DNA of 64,000 nt. It comes from Mycoemilia scoparia. Taxonomy: Eukaryota > Kickxellomycota > Kickxellomycetes > Kickxellales > Kickxellaceae. The translations under genes and the position numbers were made by a program. Below, piece after piece: positions 55,392 to 64,000 of this stretch. Under the pieces are notes generated by a model that was not told the DNA's origin, searched no databases, and saw nothing but the letters and a program-made list of their open reading frames with translations. The stretch covers positions 641,547 to 705,546 of the forward strand of contig JANBPU010000001.1 in assembly GCA_027575805.1 (NCBI GenBank), read 5' to 3'. The first letter of the stretch is position 1; each line of letters begins with the position of its first letter.

Positions 55392-57077
55392 TTAAAAGGC
55401 TATGCCCATTTCTTCGCCTTGGCGTTCGATTTCCTTTTCAATTCTTGTCATATCCTCGTTTGCCTCATGTGTGGTTTCGGTCAAGAATAATGTAGCTCTT
55501 TGCTGATCAGCCAATGCATTAAGAACTGGTTCAAGCTGTCCCTCCAATATCTGGTTCTGGGTATCGGTGGGGTTGCTGCTTTCGTCATTAGTGCCGCCAA
55601 TGTCTCCCCAGCCGCCTACAGTCCTTCGGTATTGTGCGTATGCCTGAAGGCGATATAGCTTGCTTTGCGTATCGCTCAAGATCTGCTGCAATGATTGTTG
55701 GCTTGATAAGGCACGAGTGAGCTCCTCAACTCTGACGCGTAACATCTCTTCCTCTGGCTTTAACATTTGACTACGAAGACGCAGCAGCTGCAGGCTTTTC
55801 ATAAATTCTAGCAGGCGCTGAGCCAGATCAGCATGTCTCCGTCTTGCCTCAGAAAGCTTTATTAGTGTGATATTGTGGTGCTTTCGCATTAGCGATTCTA
55901 ATTTCTCCGATATCATCTTGAGTGCAGATTTATAGGCTTCACTTTGCTTTTGCTGGAGACCAACACGCTCCTTTAGGTCAATAAAACTTGAGGCAAGGAC
56001 TGGAACAAGCTTTGTTGGATCAGGGTTATCACGTTGGGCCATTTGCCACAGGACAGGGTCCTGATTTGGTGGGCATTGGTAACGCGAAACTTCACTGGGG
56101 TCAACAGCGTTATAGAAATAGTGCCTGAACTGGCAGTTGGCTGAAGCGGGGTCCCAGCACTCCTTGATGAACACGAGCTGTTGGCAGATTTGCTCGAACT
56201 CTTGCTGGTCTTTTTGGCCAGCTTGGTTTTGTGTGGGATTCATGCCTTGTGTCTGCTGCTGAGTTTGACCAAACGATCCCAGACCTGATGAAGCATTTGC
56301 AGTATTTGATGAGCCAAATAGACCAGCTCCTGTTGAAGCTGCTCCGGTGTTTGTGCTTCCAAACAGGCTATTACCACCTAGACCACCAGTATTTGCGGCT
56401 GAAGTGTTCCCAAATAGCCCCCCTGAACCTGTTCCTGCAACAGATGTCGATGTGTTTCCAAAGAGACTATTAGTGGCTGTACCACCACTCGATGTTGCAG
56501 TGTTTCCGAATAAGCCTCCCGTATTTGTACCAGTATTTAGGGTAGAGGTGTTTCCAAATAAACTTCCAGTGTTCGTGCCCGCAGAAGTTGCCGATGTGTT
56601 TCCAAAGAGACTTCCACCGGTATTCCCTCCAGCACTTGGTGCTGCAGTATTTCCAAACAGACTTCCAGTGTTTGCACCTGCATTAGTTGTCGCTGTATTT
56701 CCAAATAAGTTGCCTGAGGCACTTGTAGCGGTGTTTCCAAACCCACCAGTCGAAGCATTTGTGTTTGTAGAACTGCCAAAAAGTCCGCCAGTAGCAGTAG
56801 TAGATGCGTTAGTTGCGGTGTTTCCAAATTGATTGTTTATTCCTGTGTTAGATGTCGATGTTGTGTTTCCAAAGAGGTTCGTGCCACCACTACTAGTGGC
56901 AGTATTAGTATTGTTGTTCTGACCAAATAAACCGGATGTTCCAGGAGCACTAGCTGTACTGTTTGTTGCACCAAAGCCAGGCGTGCTTATAGAGAGTCCT
57001 GTGGTCGGCTTTGAGGAACCGAATAATCCAGACCCGGTGTTAGATCCAAAGCCACCAGATGTGCCTGTTCCAAACAT
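55392..57077 (-). CDS. NUP57: FG nucleoporin Nup54/Nup57
   Basis: Intronless, 561 aa; yeast Nup57 is 541 and human Nup54 is 507. Residues 1-280 are FG/GLFG repeats (SGGLFGNT, NSLFGNTS, TGSLFGNTA), the barrier-forming phase of the pore. Residues 290-561 are the helical coiled-coil region that joins Nup49/58 and Nsp1/62 in the central channel: CWDPASANCQFRHYFYNAVD, QDPVLWQMAQRDNPDPTKLV, then LLEFMKSLQLLRLRSQMLKP and EEEMLRVRVEEL. The start is the first ATG, immediately followed by FGTGTSGGFG. The stop is only 210 bp from the convergent UTP17 stop. Confidence 0.95.
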   Translation of the reverse strand: MFGTGTSGGFGSNTGSGLFGSSKPTTGLSISTPGFGATNSTASAPGTSGLFGQNNNTNTATSSGGTNLFGNTTSTSNTGINNQFGNTATNASTTATGGLFGSSTNTNASTGGFGNTATSASGNLFGNTATTNAGANTGSLFGNTAAPSAGGNTGGSLFGNTSATSAGTNTGSLFGNTSTLNTGTNTGGLFGNTATSSGGTATNSLFGNTSTSVAGTGSGGLFGNTSAANTGGLGGNSLFGSTNTGAASTGAGLFGSSNTANASSGLGSFGQTQQQTQGMNPTQNQAGQKDQQEFEQICQQLVFIKECWDPASANCQFRHYFYNAVDPSEVSRYQCPPNQDPVLWQMAQRDNPDPTKLVPVLASSFIDLKERVGLQQKQSEAYKSALKMISEKLESLMRKHHNITLIKLSEARRRHADLAQRLLEFMKSLQLLRLRSQMLKPEEEMLRVRVEELTRALSSQQSLQQILSDTQSKLYRLQAYAQYRRTVGGWGDIGGTNDESSNPTDTQNQILEGQLEPVLNALADQQRATLFLTETTHEANEDMTRIEKEIERQGEEMGIAF

Positions 57078-57499
57078 CGTATGTGGTTTCTAAGCGGGCT
57101 CTATAATGGTCAAGATATCGAGATAAATGTGTATATCGGCTTATATAAAAGGTTTGCAACAGGTATGTCCCTCTCCAAATTTGTAAATTCAAACTATAAA
57201 TATTTTCTGAAAAAATAAACATTTCCACATGCTATCCCGGCTAGCGATAGTTTCGCCTTATGGGATAATAAACGAATAAGCTCGCTCGGCCAACCAGAAT
57301 GGCAGTCTGTTGGACCTGACATTGATGTCTCCTTAAAAATTTGAGGGACACTCCTGGTCTGTGGCATGAATGCAGAGTCTTTAAAACCTTGAGTTCATGC
57401 CTTGTGTTTTACTCGATATTCCTCTTTTCCTTAAATTTGTTCACGTACCTTAAAATACTAATACTCCACTGAAGAACCCCGCACAGATCTCCTTTCAAG
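57078..57499. other. Divergent promoter spacer, Nup54/57 / PNP-like
   Basis: 422 bp shared upstream region. No repeat element; no clear TATA box assigned. Confidence 0.4.
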
Positions 57500-58673
57500 A
57501 TGATGGAATCAGAAGTCAAGCTCCCACCCGACTCTGCAAAAGTATGTAAAGATGCTGCTGCATACATACAAGAGAGACTACCCAACGGCTTCAGCCCAAA
57601 AGTAGGCATCATTAGCGGATCAAACTCCCCAGTTACTTTGGACCACCTGAATCCCGAAGACGAGCGTGTGGAGATAAACCTCAAAGATATACCAGGATTT
57701 GTCAAGAGCACAGGTATGTTTGTTAGAATAGGCTTCACGGCCATTTCTTTAAAAGCACAAATTTGGCCTTACGTGTGTGATACAATTCTTTAAAAATCTT
57801 TCCTTTCTAGTGGTCATGTCTCAGGCCAATAGGAAACTTCTAGCTGGAACTATATCTAACACCCAGGTCATCGTCATGCTGGGACGTATTCATTATTACG
57901 AAGGCTACTCACTGAAACAAGTCACTCTTCCCATTCGTGTATTGAAGAAGCTTGGCATCAAAACTTTAATCAGTAAGTTTCGTTATTCTTCACATTTTCT
58001 ATGGATATGGTTAAAACCAGAATGTCTCTTTTGAATCATTTTAACTGTGGTTCAATTGGCTGTTCTGTTGATGATAGTGGTCGGCGCTGTTGCAAGTATA
58101 AGCCCAGACATAAAGCTTGGTGACATAGCCGTCATAAGTGACCATATATCGTTGCCTAATATTACCGGTCTCAATCCGCTAGTAGGACCAAACATCTCGC
58201 ACATGGGTCCACGATATCCAACAATGACTGACACCTACACATACAAGCTACGTAAGACGCTGTTCAAGTGCTGGCTAAAAAGCGAGTACTTGCAGACCAG
58301 GGGCGTAAACCTAAAGGAGGCCATCTACTGCTATACCTCAGGGCCGTCTTATGAAACGCGGGCGGAGTGCCGAGCCCTGAAAATATGTGGCGGTGATGTC
58401 ATTGGAACATGCATCAACCCGGAAATAGTTGTTGCCAAGTATTGCGGTCTCGACATTTTGGTTGTGTGTGCAGTGACCTCAATGGCTCCATTCTCTAAGG
58501 AAACCAGCGCGCTTGAAGCAGCTATGGCAGATCTTGAGGGTAGGAAACTTGTAGCAACAAAGGAAGAAGAAGACGAGGACATTCTTTCATACAAGGATAA
58601 TATCAAAAAGAGTGTAAACCGTGGTGGAGATATAAGGAATCTTATAATAGACTTGGTTTCTGCCATTGAATAG
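57500..58673 (+). CDS. Divergent purine nucleoside phosphorylase-like protein
   Basis: Exons 57500-57713, 57811-57972 and 58078-58673; GT-AG and in phase, 323 aa (human PNP has 289). Clear family landmarks: VGIISGSNSPVTL (phosphate loop), VMLGRIHYYEGYSLKQVTLP (RxHxYEGY), PDIKLGDIAVISDHISLPN, NPLVGPN, RYPTMTDTY, YTSGPSYETRAECRALKICG, and DVIGTCINPEIVVAKYCGL. PNPs split purine nucleosides with phosphate. Ser33, Arg84, His86, Tyr88 and Glu201 of human PNP have counterparts. Others do not: TNAAGG reads MVGAVAS, the Ser220 position is Cys, and the Asn243 position is Ser (VTSMAPF). The C-terminus has a lysine- and acid-rich extension (ATKEEEDEDILSYKDN). It is thus either a phosphorylase of changed specificity or a non-catalytic relative. 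It lacks the MTAP base-binding Asp motif. Confidence 0.88.
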
Positions 58674-59252
58674 TTTCTGGATTTTTAAAACAGCTACACA
58701 CCAATTGTAGGTAGAATTTGGCTCTAGAGAAAGTGACTGTGATGTGGTAATGTAGCTGTGTAGTAATCATTCTTATGTGCCCTTGGATTTCAGATAAGCA
58801 TACCCAAAGATTTCACATGAGCTTCAAATAATTTTGGGTATATTTAATGAATTAAAGTTCAGTCTGACATCAATTTTAATCAGTTTTTTACTATATATAT
58901 ATACTCGCTTAAATATTCATATACATTCATCTCCTATATGGTCAAGGTTCAATTAAAGTCATTTATAGTATCACGTTTGGACATGTGCAAAAAACAGAAT
59001 ATTTCTAGCTTTAAATAGCACAGAAATACCAAACACAAAGCCATGCTTGGTAAATCATCTAAGCTAAAATTCATTTCCAAAAAAAATAAGCACTTTCAGT
59101 GAGCAAGGAAAAAAGCTGCTGTTGAAATTTGAAAAAATAGGGGAGAATGTCAGTGATATCCCATAAATCCATGTAGGGCGTCTATGGCTTTGTTTTGAAA
59201 GAAATTCTGCCCATATATTGGATTAAAGAACAACACCCTGCAAAAAAATAAT
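58674..59252. other. Spacer between PNP-like and Tls1 genes
   Basis: 0.58 kb between same-strand genes; AT-rich with a short TA run near 58895. Nothing recognised. Confidence 0.45.
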
Positions 59253-60304
59253 ATGCCGCAAAAAAGAAGTCGAAATTTACGAAAAAAGGGAGCGCCTGAT
59301 TCTAAGGTAGATGATGAGTGGGCAAATAATCCAAAAGGCCAAAATGGTGCTGATGAAGAGTAGGTATATTAAACATAGATAAAAGCAGTCTCAGCAATTT
59401 TACAAAAAATTAACGACCCCCAGACTAACTGCCCCACATGAACACAATAAAATCACTTGTAGGCTAACAATAGAAGAAATCCAATATCTACAGAAACAAC
59501 GCTCCCGCCAGCATGGACTCAGTGTAGAAGAACTGAACAAGGTCGAAAGCAAAAGAAAGAAAAAGAAGTTAAAATCATCGGGATCTGAAGAAAAAGCATC
59601 AAAAGATTCCAAAGATGATGGTGATGATGGTTCCAAACAGACAGATATTGAGTATGGAATCAAAAAGCCAAGTGTTCTTGGCACATTCACAACACAAACA
59701 AATGTGCTCGATGTGAACAAACACATGATGTCTTACATCGAAGAAAATGTAAAAAAGCATAGGGAATCAGTGCAAGACAAAAATAAGTCCGATAGCCATG
59801 GAAATGAGAAAAAGGATGGTGGTGCCGATCCTGCCAAAGACCACGACAAAGAAGATAGGGGGGCCTCGAAAGACCTTAAAGAGGACATATACCAAATCCC
59901 GGATCACTTGCGGCTGACATCTGAAAAGCCTGTCAAAGAGGGGAACCTGTCGTTGTCGACAGCCATGCTGACTTCCATACCTGAGGTGGATCTGGGGATG
60001 GATACAAGGATCAAAAATATCGAAATGACTGAAAAGGCAAAGAGAGACCTTGCTGAAAAAGAAAAGAAAGAGGGTGTGCCGCCAGAGGATGTAAGTGTGA
60101 AAAAGTGGCTTATTTCTTTGCTGGACTGTTGGATGAATTATATTTTGCAGCTGCATTAACGCATCCAAAAATCTTGGCTATATTACCAATTAGGATATGC
60201 TTGCCAGGCTCCGCTATCAACAATATCGAGATCTCTCAGAACGACGCACTACGGCGACCGATTGGGCCGTTGCCGAACGCTTTAAGCAGAGGCTAAAGCG
60301 ATAG
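59253..60304 (+). CDS. TLS1: Tls1/C9orf78 (HCA59) family spliceosomal protein
   Basis: Exons 59253-59359, 59463-60090 and 60194-60304; GT-AG and in phase, 281 aa. Without splicing the first exon stops at once (GAAGAGTAG), and the donor GTAGGT overlaps that stop. The family (human C9orf78, fission yeast Tls1) binds the U5 helicase Brr2 and affects splicing of selected introns, in yeast including telomere-factor transcripts. Landmarks: a basic Arg/Lys N-terminus (MPQKRSRNLRKKG), VLGTFTTQTNVLDVNKHMM followed by SYIEENVKKHR, EDIYQIPDHLRLTSEKP, and the signature SIPEVDLGMDTRIKNIEMTE. The C-terminus ends in a basic AERFKQRLKR helix. The middle is low-complexity Lys/Asp/Ser. The assignment is firm at family level. 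Confidence 0.9.
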
Positions 60305-60810
60305 TTGCAGTGAGCCAGCCTTGATTGCGCAGTGCACCCCAACTATATTTCCTTTTAAATGTTAGCCTTTTGTGAGATAGTACAGGGCTTACTATGTTAC
60401 ACCAGCCCTAATCAAGGGACAATAAAGTGCTATTGTTTACAAAAACTTGCCTTGCCGCAACGTGCATTCGCCAATATCGCTTTTGGTAATGAGACTTTTT
60501 CACCCATAACAACCACCTTGTTTTGTTGATGCTTGCATCGCCTTTGTAAATCTTTCTGGTGTCTATCCCTTTAGTCAACTTCACAGTCCAGTGCAAACTC
60601 GACCACCGCCCCACTTTCCCAAACATATCATCATTAATTACATTTACTGCATCGTGGTGAGCTGTTTCCTTTAGATTTGCCCACTCCCATCCTGCATATA
60701 CAATCTTATAAACATCCACGCCCGATAATCTTTTTTCCTTAGCCTTTCTTCCTGTCCTGATACTTTCTACTTTTTCCGCCTAATATATATTTATACTGAT
60801 ATACTTGTAT
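60305..60810. other. Spacer upstream of the disordered 675-aa gene
   Basis: 0.5 kb between same-strand genes. TATATATATTTATA (about 60782-60795) lies 16-29 bp upstream of the ATG at 60811, too close for a usual TATA box. No repeat element. Confidence 0.4.
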
Positions 60811-62838
60811 ATGACGTCCTATTCACGGCCTGACATAAAGGGTGCCACTGTGAGCAACGGCGGTCTTTTCAAGCGTATGCTTCGGAAAGGAAGGCCAGCA
60901 AAGCTCAACCCGGTTGGTATATCGTCTCAAGAGGTTTTCCGCTACATAGATTCTGCCGGTATAGACGAAGACACTCCAAACATTGTCCATGAGTTCCAGA
61001 GTCTCTCAGTTAAAGGGACGCCCCACACCGCGATTGGGGTTTCGTTTTACCCTAAGGAGAAGAGCAGTGATAGCAAAAGCATAAACGACAACAAAGGCAA
61101 TGTATTAAGTAAAGCCTCGCATGAGTCAACAGGAAAGGGCGGTCTAGGTTCTTTTACCGCGCTAGAGACCTTGTCAAAAATAAACACATCCACATCGACA
61201 AGGGATGGGGAGCAAGACCACGATTCTACGGCGGTTACAACCCCCGTGTCGCCTGCCTCAACCTTACCAAAAAAGAGAAACACGCTGTGGAGAAATAAAT
61301 TCAGCCTGTCGAATATCCGTGAAACCGCCAGTCTATCGTTACGCAAAAAGTCACTTGATATCAATTCACCCCAAACGTTATCTGCCAGGTACCTTAGGCA
61401 GGCACCAAGTATTGCCAACATGATCAATCCCCCGTCTCCCCCACATTATACTATGGCAAAGCCTCGCCCTCCGCTACTTAATGTACCAGGAATCGGTGAC
61501 AATGAGGTCAGGATGCTTAACGAGAATACAAAGAAAAATCAAATTGGCACACTGAACTTCCCTTCACCAATTGGGAGTCCTTTTCAATCTCCACTTCCTG
61601 GCCACGAAGACGCCTCATGGCCGACTGAATCCTCATCAGCAGCGTCCTCTGCCACACCAAGCATGATATTTTCCAAGCAGAATGGATTGTCTGAAAAGGC
61701 CCCAAAAACTAATGCCCAAAGCAATGAGCAGCTAAGAGCTCAGGCATCGGGATTAGAAAACATTGATGAGTCGTTTTTGGCTACAATCAATCATAGCGAG
61801 GTTCTCGAGTCTCGACGCCACCGTCGCCGAGTTGTCCGCTCCAACACAGCCGCCCCGCCGCCGCCACCACCTTCAGCAGAAGCATCAATGTCGCAAGACA
61901 ACATACACCATTGTCGCGGTATGGCTAGTGCAACACCTCCCCAAAGGTTCAGCACCAGTCCCTCCGCACCAAATTCGCCTGTTATGCAAAGCATGATGGT
62001 AAAAGCTGCCTCGGACATTGGACATATGCCCTTTGCTACAAACAAAGGATCTGCTGACAAAGAGGGTACCATAGCACACCCCAGTAGTAGCCTAGAGCCA
62101 ATAGATGACAGTGCAGAGGCCGGAATAGCACCACAGTATTCGACACCAGTAGCCCGAAAGATTCAGAGCTCTTCAACGACTGTGTTGGCCCCTCAAACTC
62201 CAAAAAGACGAGCACTCTCTGTTGTAAATGAGTCAGCTCTGCGCAGCTCAATGGCCGCCGCGACTCGTGCTGTTGCTGGCTGTCCTGTAAATTCTTTGGA
62301 AGCCAACATTCCACCAGTTCCACCGCTGCCAAATTTCATAAGAACAACATCTGTTGGAACTAGGCACCATGATCCATTGAACAGAGATAGCCTAGATGAA
62401 GCTATGGACACATATCCTTCTATAACCGGAAGAGCTTCGGAGTCATATGTACGGCGGCCCTCAGCATTTAGCATACGCAACGCCACTTTCAGCAATGTAA
62501 AATGCGATGTTCCGGCGCTAACAATAGCTGAAAAAGCACCATTAACCCCAGCATCAGAAAACTACGAAATGGGGACCCCAACCGCAACGAGTCCCAGACC
62601 GTTCAGCATAAAGTCACCTCGGTCATCAATGACTGCCTCGTCCGCAAGTCGTGGAAAAATTAGTGCATGTCAATCATCAGAGACCGCCACGGTCATACAA
62701 GGTTCAGTTTTGCCAGTCGGAGGGCGAAACACGGGAGACAAGCACATCCGTAGGAAAATCCGAGATCAGCTTGCCTCCTCAGTGGCGTTTGATCAGCTGT
62801 TTGACGATCCTGAATTCACTATTAATATTTCTTTATAG
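60811..62838 (+). CDS. Unrecognised large disordered Ser/Pro-rich protein
   Basis: 675 aa, intronless, starting at the ATG at 60811 (MTSYSRPD); the frame is open two codons further but begins with TTG. No domain was recognised. The first 80 residues look folded or conserved: GLFKRMLRKGRPAKLNPVGI, VFRYIDSAGI and VHEFQSLSVKGTPHTAIGVS. The centre is disordered, with many SP/TP sites (possible CDK/MAPK targets), a six-Pro run (AAPPPPPPSAE), PPVPPLPNF (an SH3-ligand-like motif), and R-R-x-S-type basic patches (KKRNTLWRNKFSLSNIRETA). The C-terminus HIRRKIRDQLASSVAFDQLF followed by DDPEFTINISL may be a short conserved helix. This layout suits a signalling or polarity scaffold, but that is a guess. 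Codon usage is like its neighbours. Confidence 0.8.
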   Translation: MTSYSRPDIKGATVSNGGLFKRMLRKGRPAKLNPVGISSQEVFRYIDSAGIDEDTPNIVHEFQSLSVKGTPHTAIGVSFYPKEKSSDSKSINDNKGNVLSKASHESTGKGGLGSFTALETLSKINTSTSTRDGEQDHDSTAVTTPVSPASTLPKKRNTLWRNKFSLSNIRETASLSLRKKSLDINSPQTLSARYLRQAPSIANMINPPSPPHYTMAKPRPPLLNVPGIGDNEVRMLNENTKKNQIGTLNFPSPIGSPFQSPLPGHEDASWPTESSSAASSATPSMIFSKQNGLSEKAPKTNAQSNEQLRAQASGLENIDESFLATINHSEVLESRRHRRRVVRSNTAAPPPPPPSAEASMSQDNIHHCRGMASATPPQRFSTSPSAPNSPVMQSMMVKAASDIGHMPFATNKGSADKEGTIAHPSSSLEPIDDSAEAGIAPQYSTPVARKIQSSSTTVLAPQTPKRRALSVVNESALRSSMAAATRAVAGCPVNSLEANIPPVPPLPNFIRTTSVGTRHHDPLNRDSLDEAMDTYPSITGRASESYVRRPSAFSIRNATFSNVKCDVPALTIAEKAPLTPASENYEMGTPTATSPRPFSIKSPRSSMTASSASRGKISACQSSETATVIQGSVLPVGGRNTGDKHIRRKIRDQLASSVAFDQLFDDPEFTINISL

Positions 62839-63381
62839 TAAAGGGATGTGGTGGTCTTGTTTGTTCCCACAGACCTTTTAAGGATTTCTCAACTCATTCA
62901 AAACCAACTTTTTGTAATTTTTATATTCACATCATCTTCTATCCAAGCAAAATGGCTTGCTAATTTGTCCTTATATCTGTTATTTTACACCCACATTCCT
63001 CCTATATATTACCCTCTACCTTATTTTTATACATCTCTTTCTACGAATAATTATTCACCTTTACCTACGCTTACACCAAATATTTATTTTTTTGAAGAAA
63101 TAATGTATTGTCTCTAAAATCAGCGCTAGAAGCGACTTGAAACATGTGTGTCTTGCTTTGTTGGGGTTTATAGCTATAGATGGCTATTTGCCTTCATGCG
63201 GATCTTTTTGATATTGCTAATAGCCCCGGATGGTTTCTTTACAGAATAATACAGCATCGCGGAGGTTATTAGGCAGAGAGAATACCTGCGAATAAATGCG
63301 AGATTGATGTCAGTATTTGAAATGGCTTGGTTTATATATTAAAGAGAATTTTGTTTTATTATATGAGTATATCAGTTCTAA
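62839..63381. other. Spacer between two convergent genes
   Basis: 0.54 kb with pyrimidine-rich DNA (about 62990-63070). No gene, repeat element or RNA was recognised. Confidence 0.45.
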
Positions 63382-63875
63382 TTACCATGTAACCAAGTAC
63401 TGGAGGTGATCATTGGGAATGTCGATTTTAGATTCACTTGGGATGGGAATTCCTTTTTGTAGATTCTGGATTCTTTGAACCGAAGCATTTCCGACATTGT
63501 CACTGTCTATAAAATTATTAAAAAGATCAAAATGTGGGGAAATAGTCTTTAAATAGTTGTTATTTTTTTCCCTGAATAGCAATAAAAATTATATTAGGGC
63601 AGCTTACTGAATATTTCTTCGACTAGAATTGGCTGGGTTTGAGCCCACTCAGCCATCTCCTGTGTGTTTACAATATACCACTCATTTCTTTCAGGATAGG
63701 ATGGTGGTGTATACCGATTTGGCTATTTTCAAGAAATATGATTTATATTAGGAATCTGGAAGGCATTCTAAAATAATGATGAATTAATAGCTTAAATGAA
63801 TTTGAGCACACTGTTTCTGATCCTTACTTTCTGACCCTTTCTTAAAAATCCCCTAAAGACTACCGGCTCATCGAT
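63382..63875 (-). CDS. 3' end of an unrecognised gene (partial, three exons)
   Basis: Exons on the minus strand: 63875-63828, 63722-63608 and 63506-63382, with GT-AG introns of 105 and 101 bp and matching phases. They encode the last 95 residues, beginning IDEPVVFRGFLRKGQK and continuing PNRYTPPSYPERNEWYIVNT, QEMAEWAQTQPILVEEIF, and ending NDHLQYLVTW. The gene must continue to the right through an intron or past the window edge, since 63876 is a splice acceptor (CAATAG). The first visible intron would contain a (TA)n run and part of an inverted-repeat element. No family is recognised; the Trp-rich EWYIVNTQEMAEW segment looks folded and should be searchable. Confidence 0.55.
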
Positions 63876-63949
63876 CTATTGTACCAACCATATATATATA
63901 TATATATATATAGGGTTATAGATATTGATTGATTAATAACAAAAAAAGT

Positions 63950-64000
63950 CAAATGGGTAGTTATTTTTGGTGGGTGACCATCTACTAACAAATGGTGCTC
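63950..64000 (+). mobile_element. MITE-like inverted-repeat element, copy 11, cut by window end
   Basis: Left end AAATGGGTAGTTATTTTTGG then TGGGTGACCATCTACTAACA followed by AATGG, a subfamily-B left arm. The right arm lies outside the window. It probably sits in an intron of the partial gene to its left, or upstream of it. Confidence 0.7.

Noticed and set aside
56347..56832. 161-codon plus-strand ORF opposite the Nup54/57 gene
   Set aside because: It is the antisense of the FG repeats: the repeated PVFVP/VAVFPN pattern mirrors the GLFGNT repeats and matches no protein family.
1..64000. tRNA, rRNA or snRNA genes
   Set aside because: No cloverleaf-type A/B box pair or conserved rRNA segment was seen by eye on either strand. 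A covariance-model scan would be needed to exclude small RNAs.

Overview
The window is nuclear DNA of a fungus, most likely an early-diverging (zoopagomycete- or mucoromycete-like) lineage. Genes are compact and many are interrupted by introns of about 75-150 bp with GTAAG-type donors; one (gamma-COP intron 2) shows a clear TACTAAC branch point. Non-coding DNA is AT-rich. The gene set mixes pan-fungal proteins (gamma-COP, Sec16, Vps10, Pol12, Utp17, Nup54/57) with proteins often thought of as animal-like (RBM5/10, NIPSNAP, TMEM42, TBC1D5, RanBP3, C9orf78/Tls1). The lineage assignment is inference from gene content and splice style only.

Layout, left to right: 3' end of an unknown gene (3-239); an RBM5/10-like splicing factor (479-3158, minus) and the cap-binding subunit CBC20 (3709-4646, minus); a 1.7-kb repeat-bearing spacer; a 2045-aa Dicer (6304-12441, plus); a small secreted Ser-rich protein (13249-13647); coatomer gamma (14424-17496, minus); a secreted double-psi beta-barrel protein (18466-19125); a NIPSNAP protein (19771-21361); a giant Sec16 (21933-28598, minus); a 2.7-kb spacer; a small two-TM protein (31276-32192); a TMEM42-like protein (32798-33663, minus); a RanBP3-like protein (34820-36507, minus); a TBC1D5-like Rab GAP (37507-40216, minus); a triple-domain Vps10 receptor (40671-47925, minus); DNA polymerase alpha B subunit (48851-51625, ten exons); Utp17/WDR75 (52173-55181); Nup54/57 (55392-57077, minus); a divergent purine nucleoside phosphorylase (57500-58673); a Tls1/C9orf78 protein (59253-60304); an unknown disordered 675-aa protein (60811-62838); and the 3' end of another unknown gene (63382-63875, minus) running off the window.

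Splice models were worked out by hand. Every junction given for the multi-exon genes keeps reading frame and all but a few use clear GT-AG sites; the least certain one (RBM5-like intron 2) is flagged. Several genes act in membrane traffic (gamma-COP, Sec16, Vps10, TBC1D5), nuclear transport (RanBP3-like, Nup54/57) or RNA processing (RBM5-like, CBC20, Dicer, Tls1, Utp17), but nothing suggests an operon or a biosynthetic cluster.

The main structure not explained by genes is a family of about 11 short inverted-repeat elements (about 105-130 bp, one expanded to about 295 bp) sharing a 26-27 bp terminal inverted repeat that begins TATGGGTAATAATTTTTGAA. All copies lie in spacers or introns. They look like a non-autonomous DNA transposon (MITE). 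The other points of interest are a Dicer with eroded helicase motifs, a Vps10 with three rather than two sortilin domains, a phosphorylase with altered active-site residues, and a 17-nt microexon.
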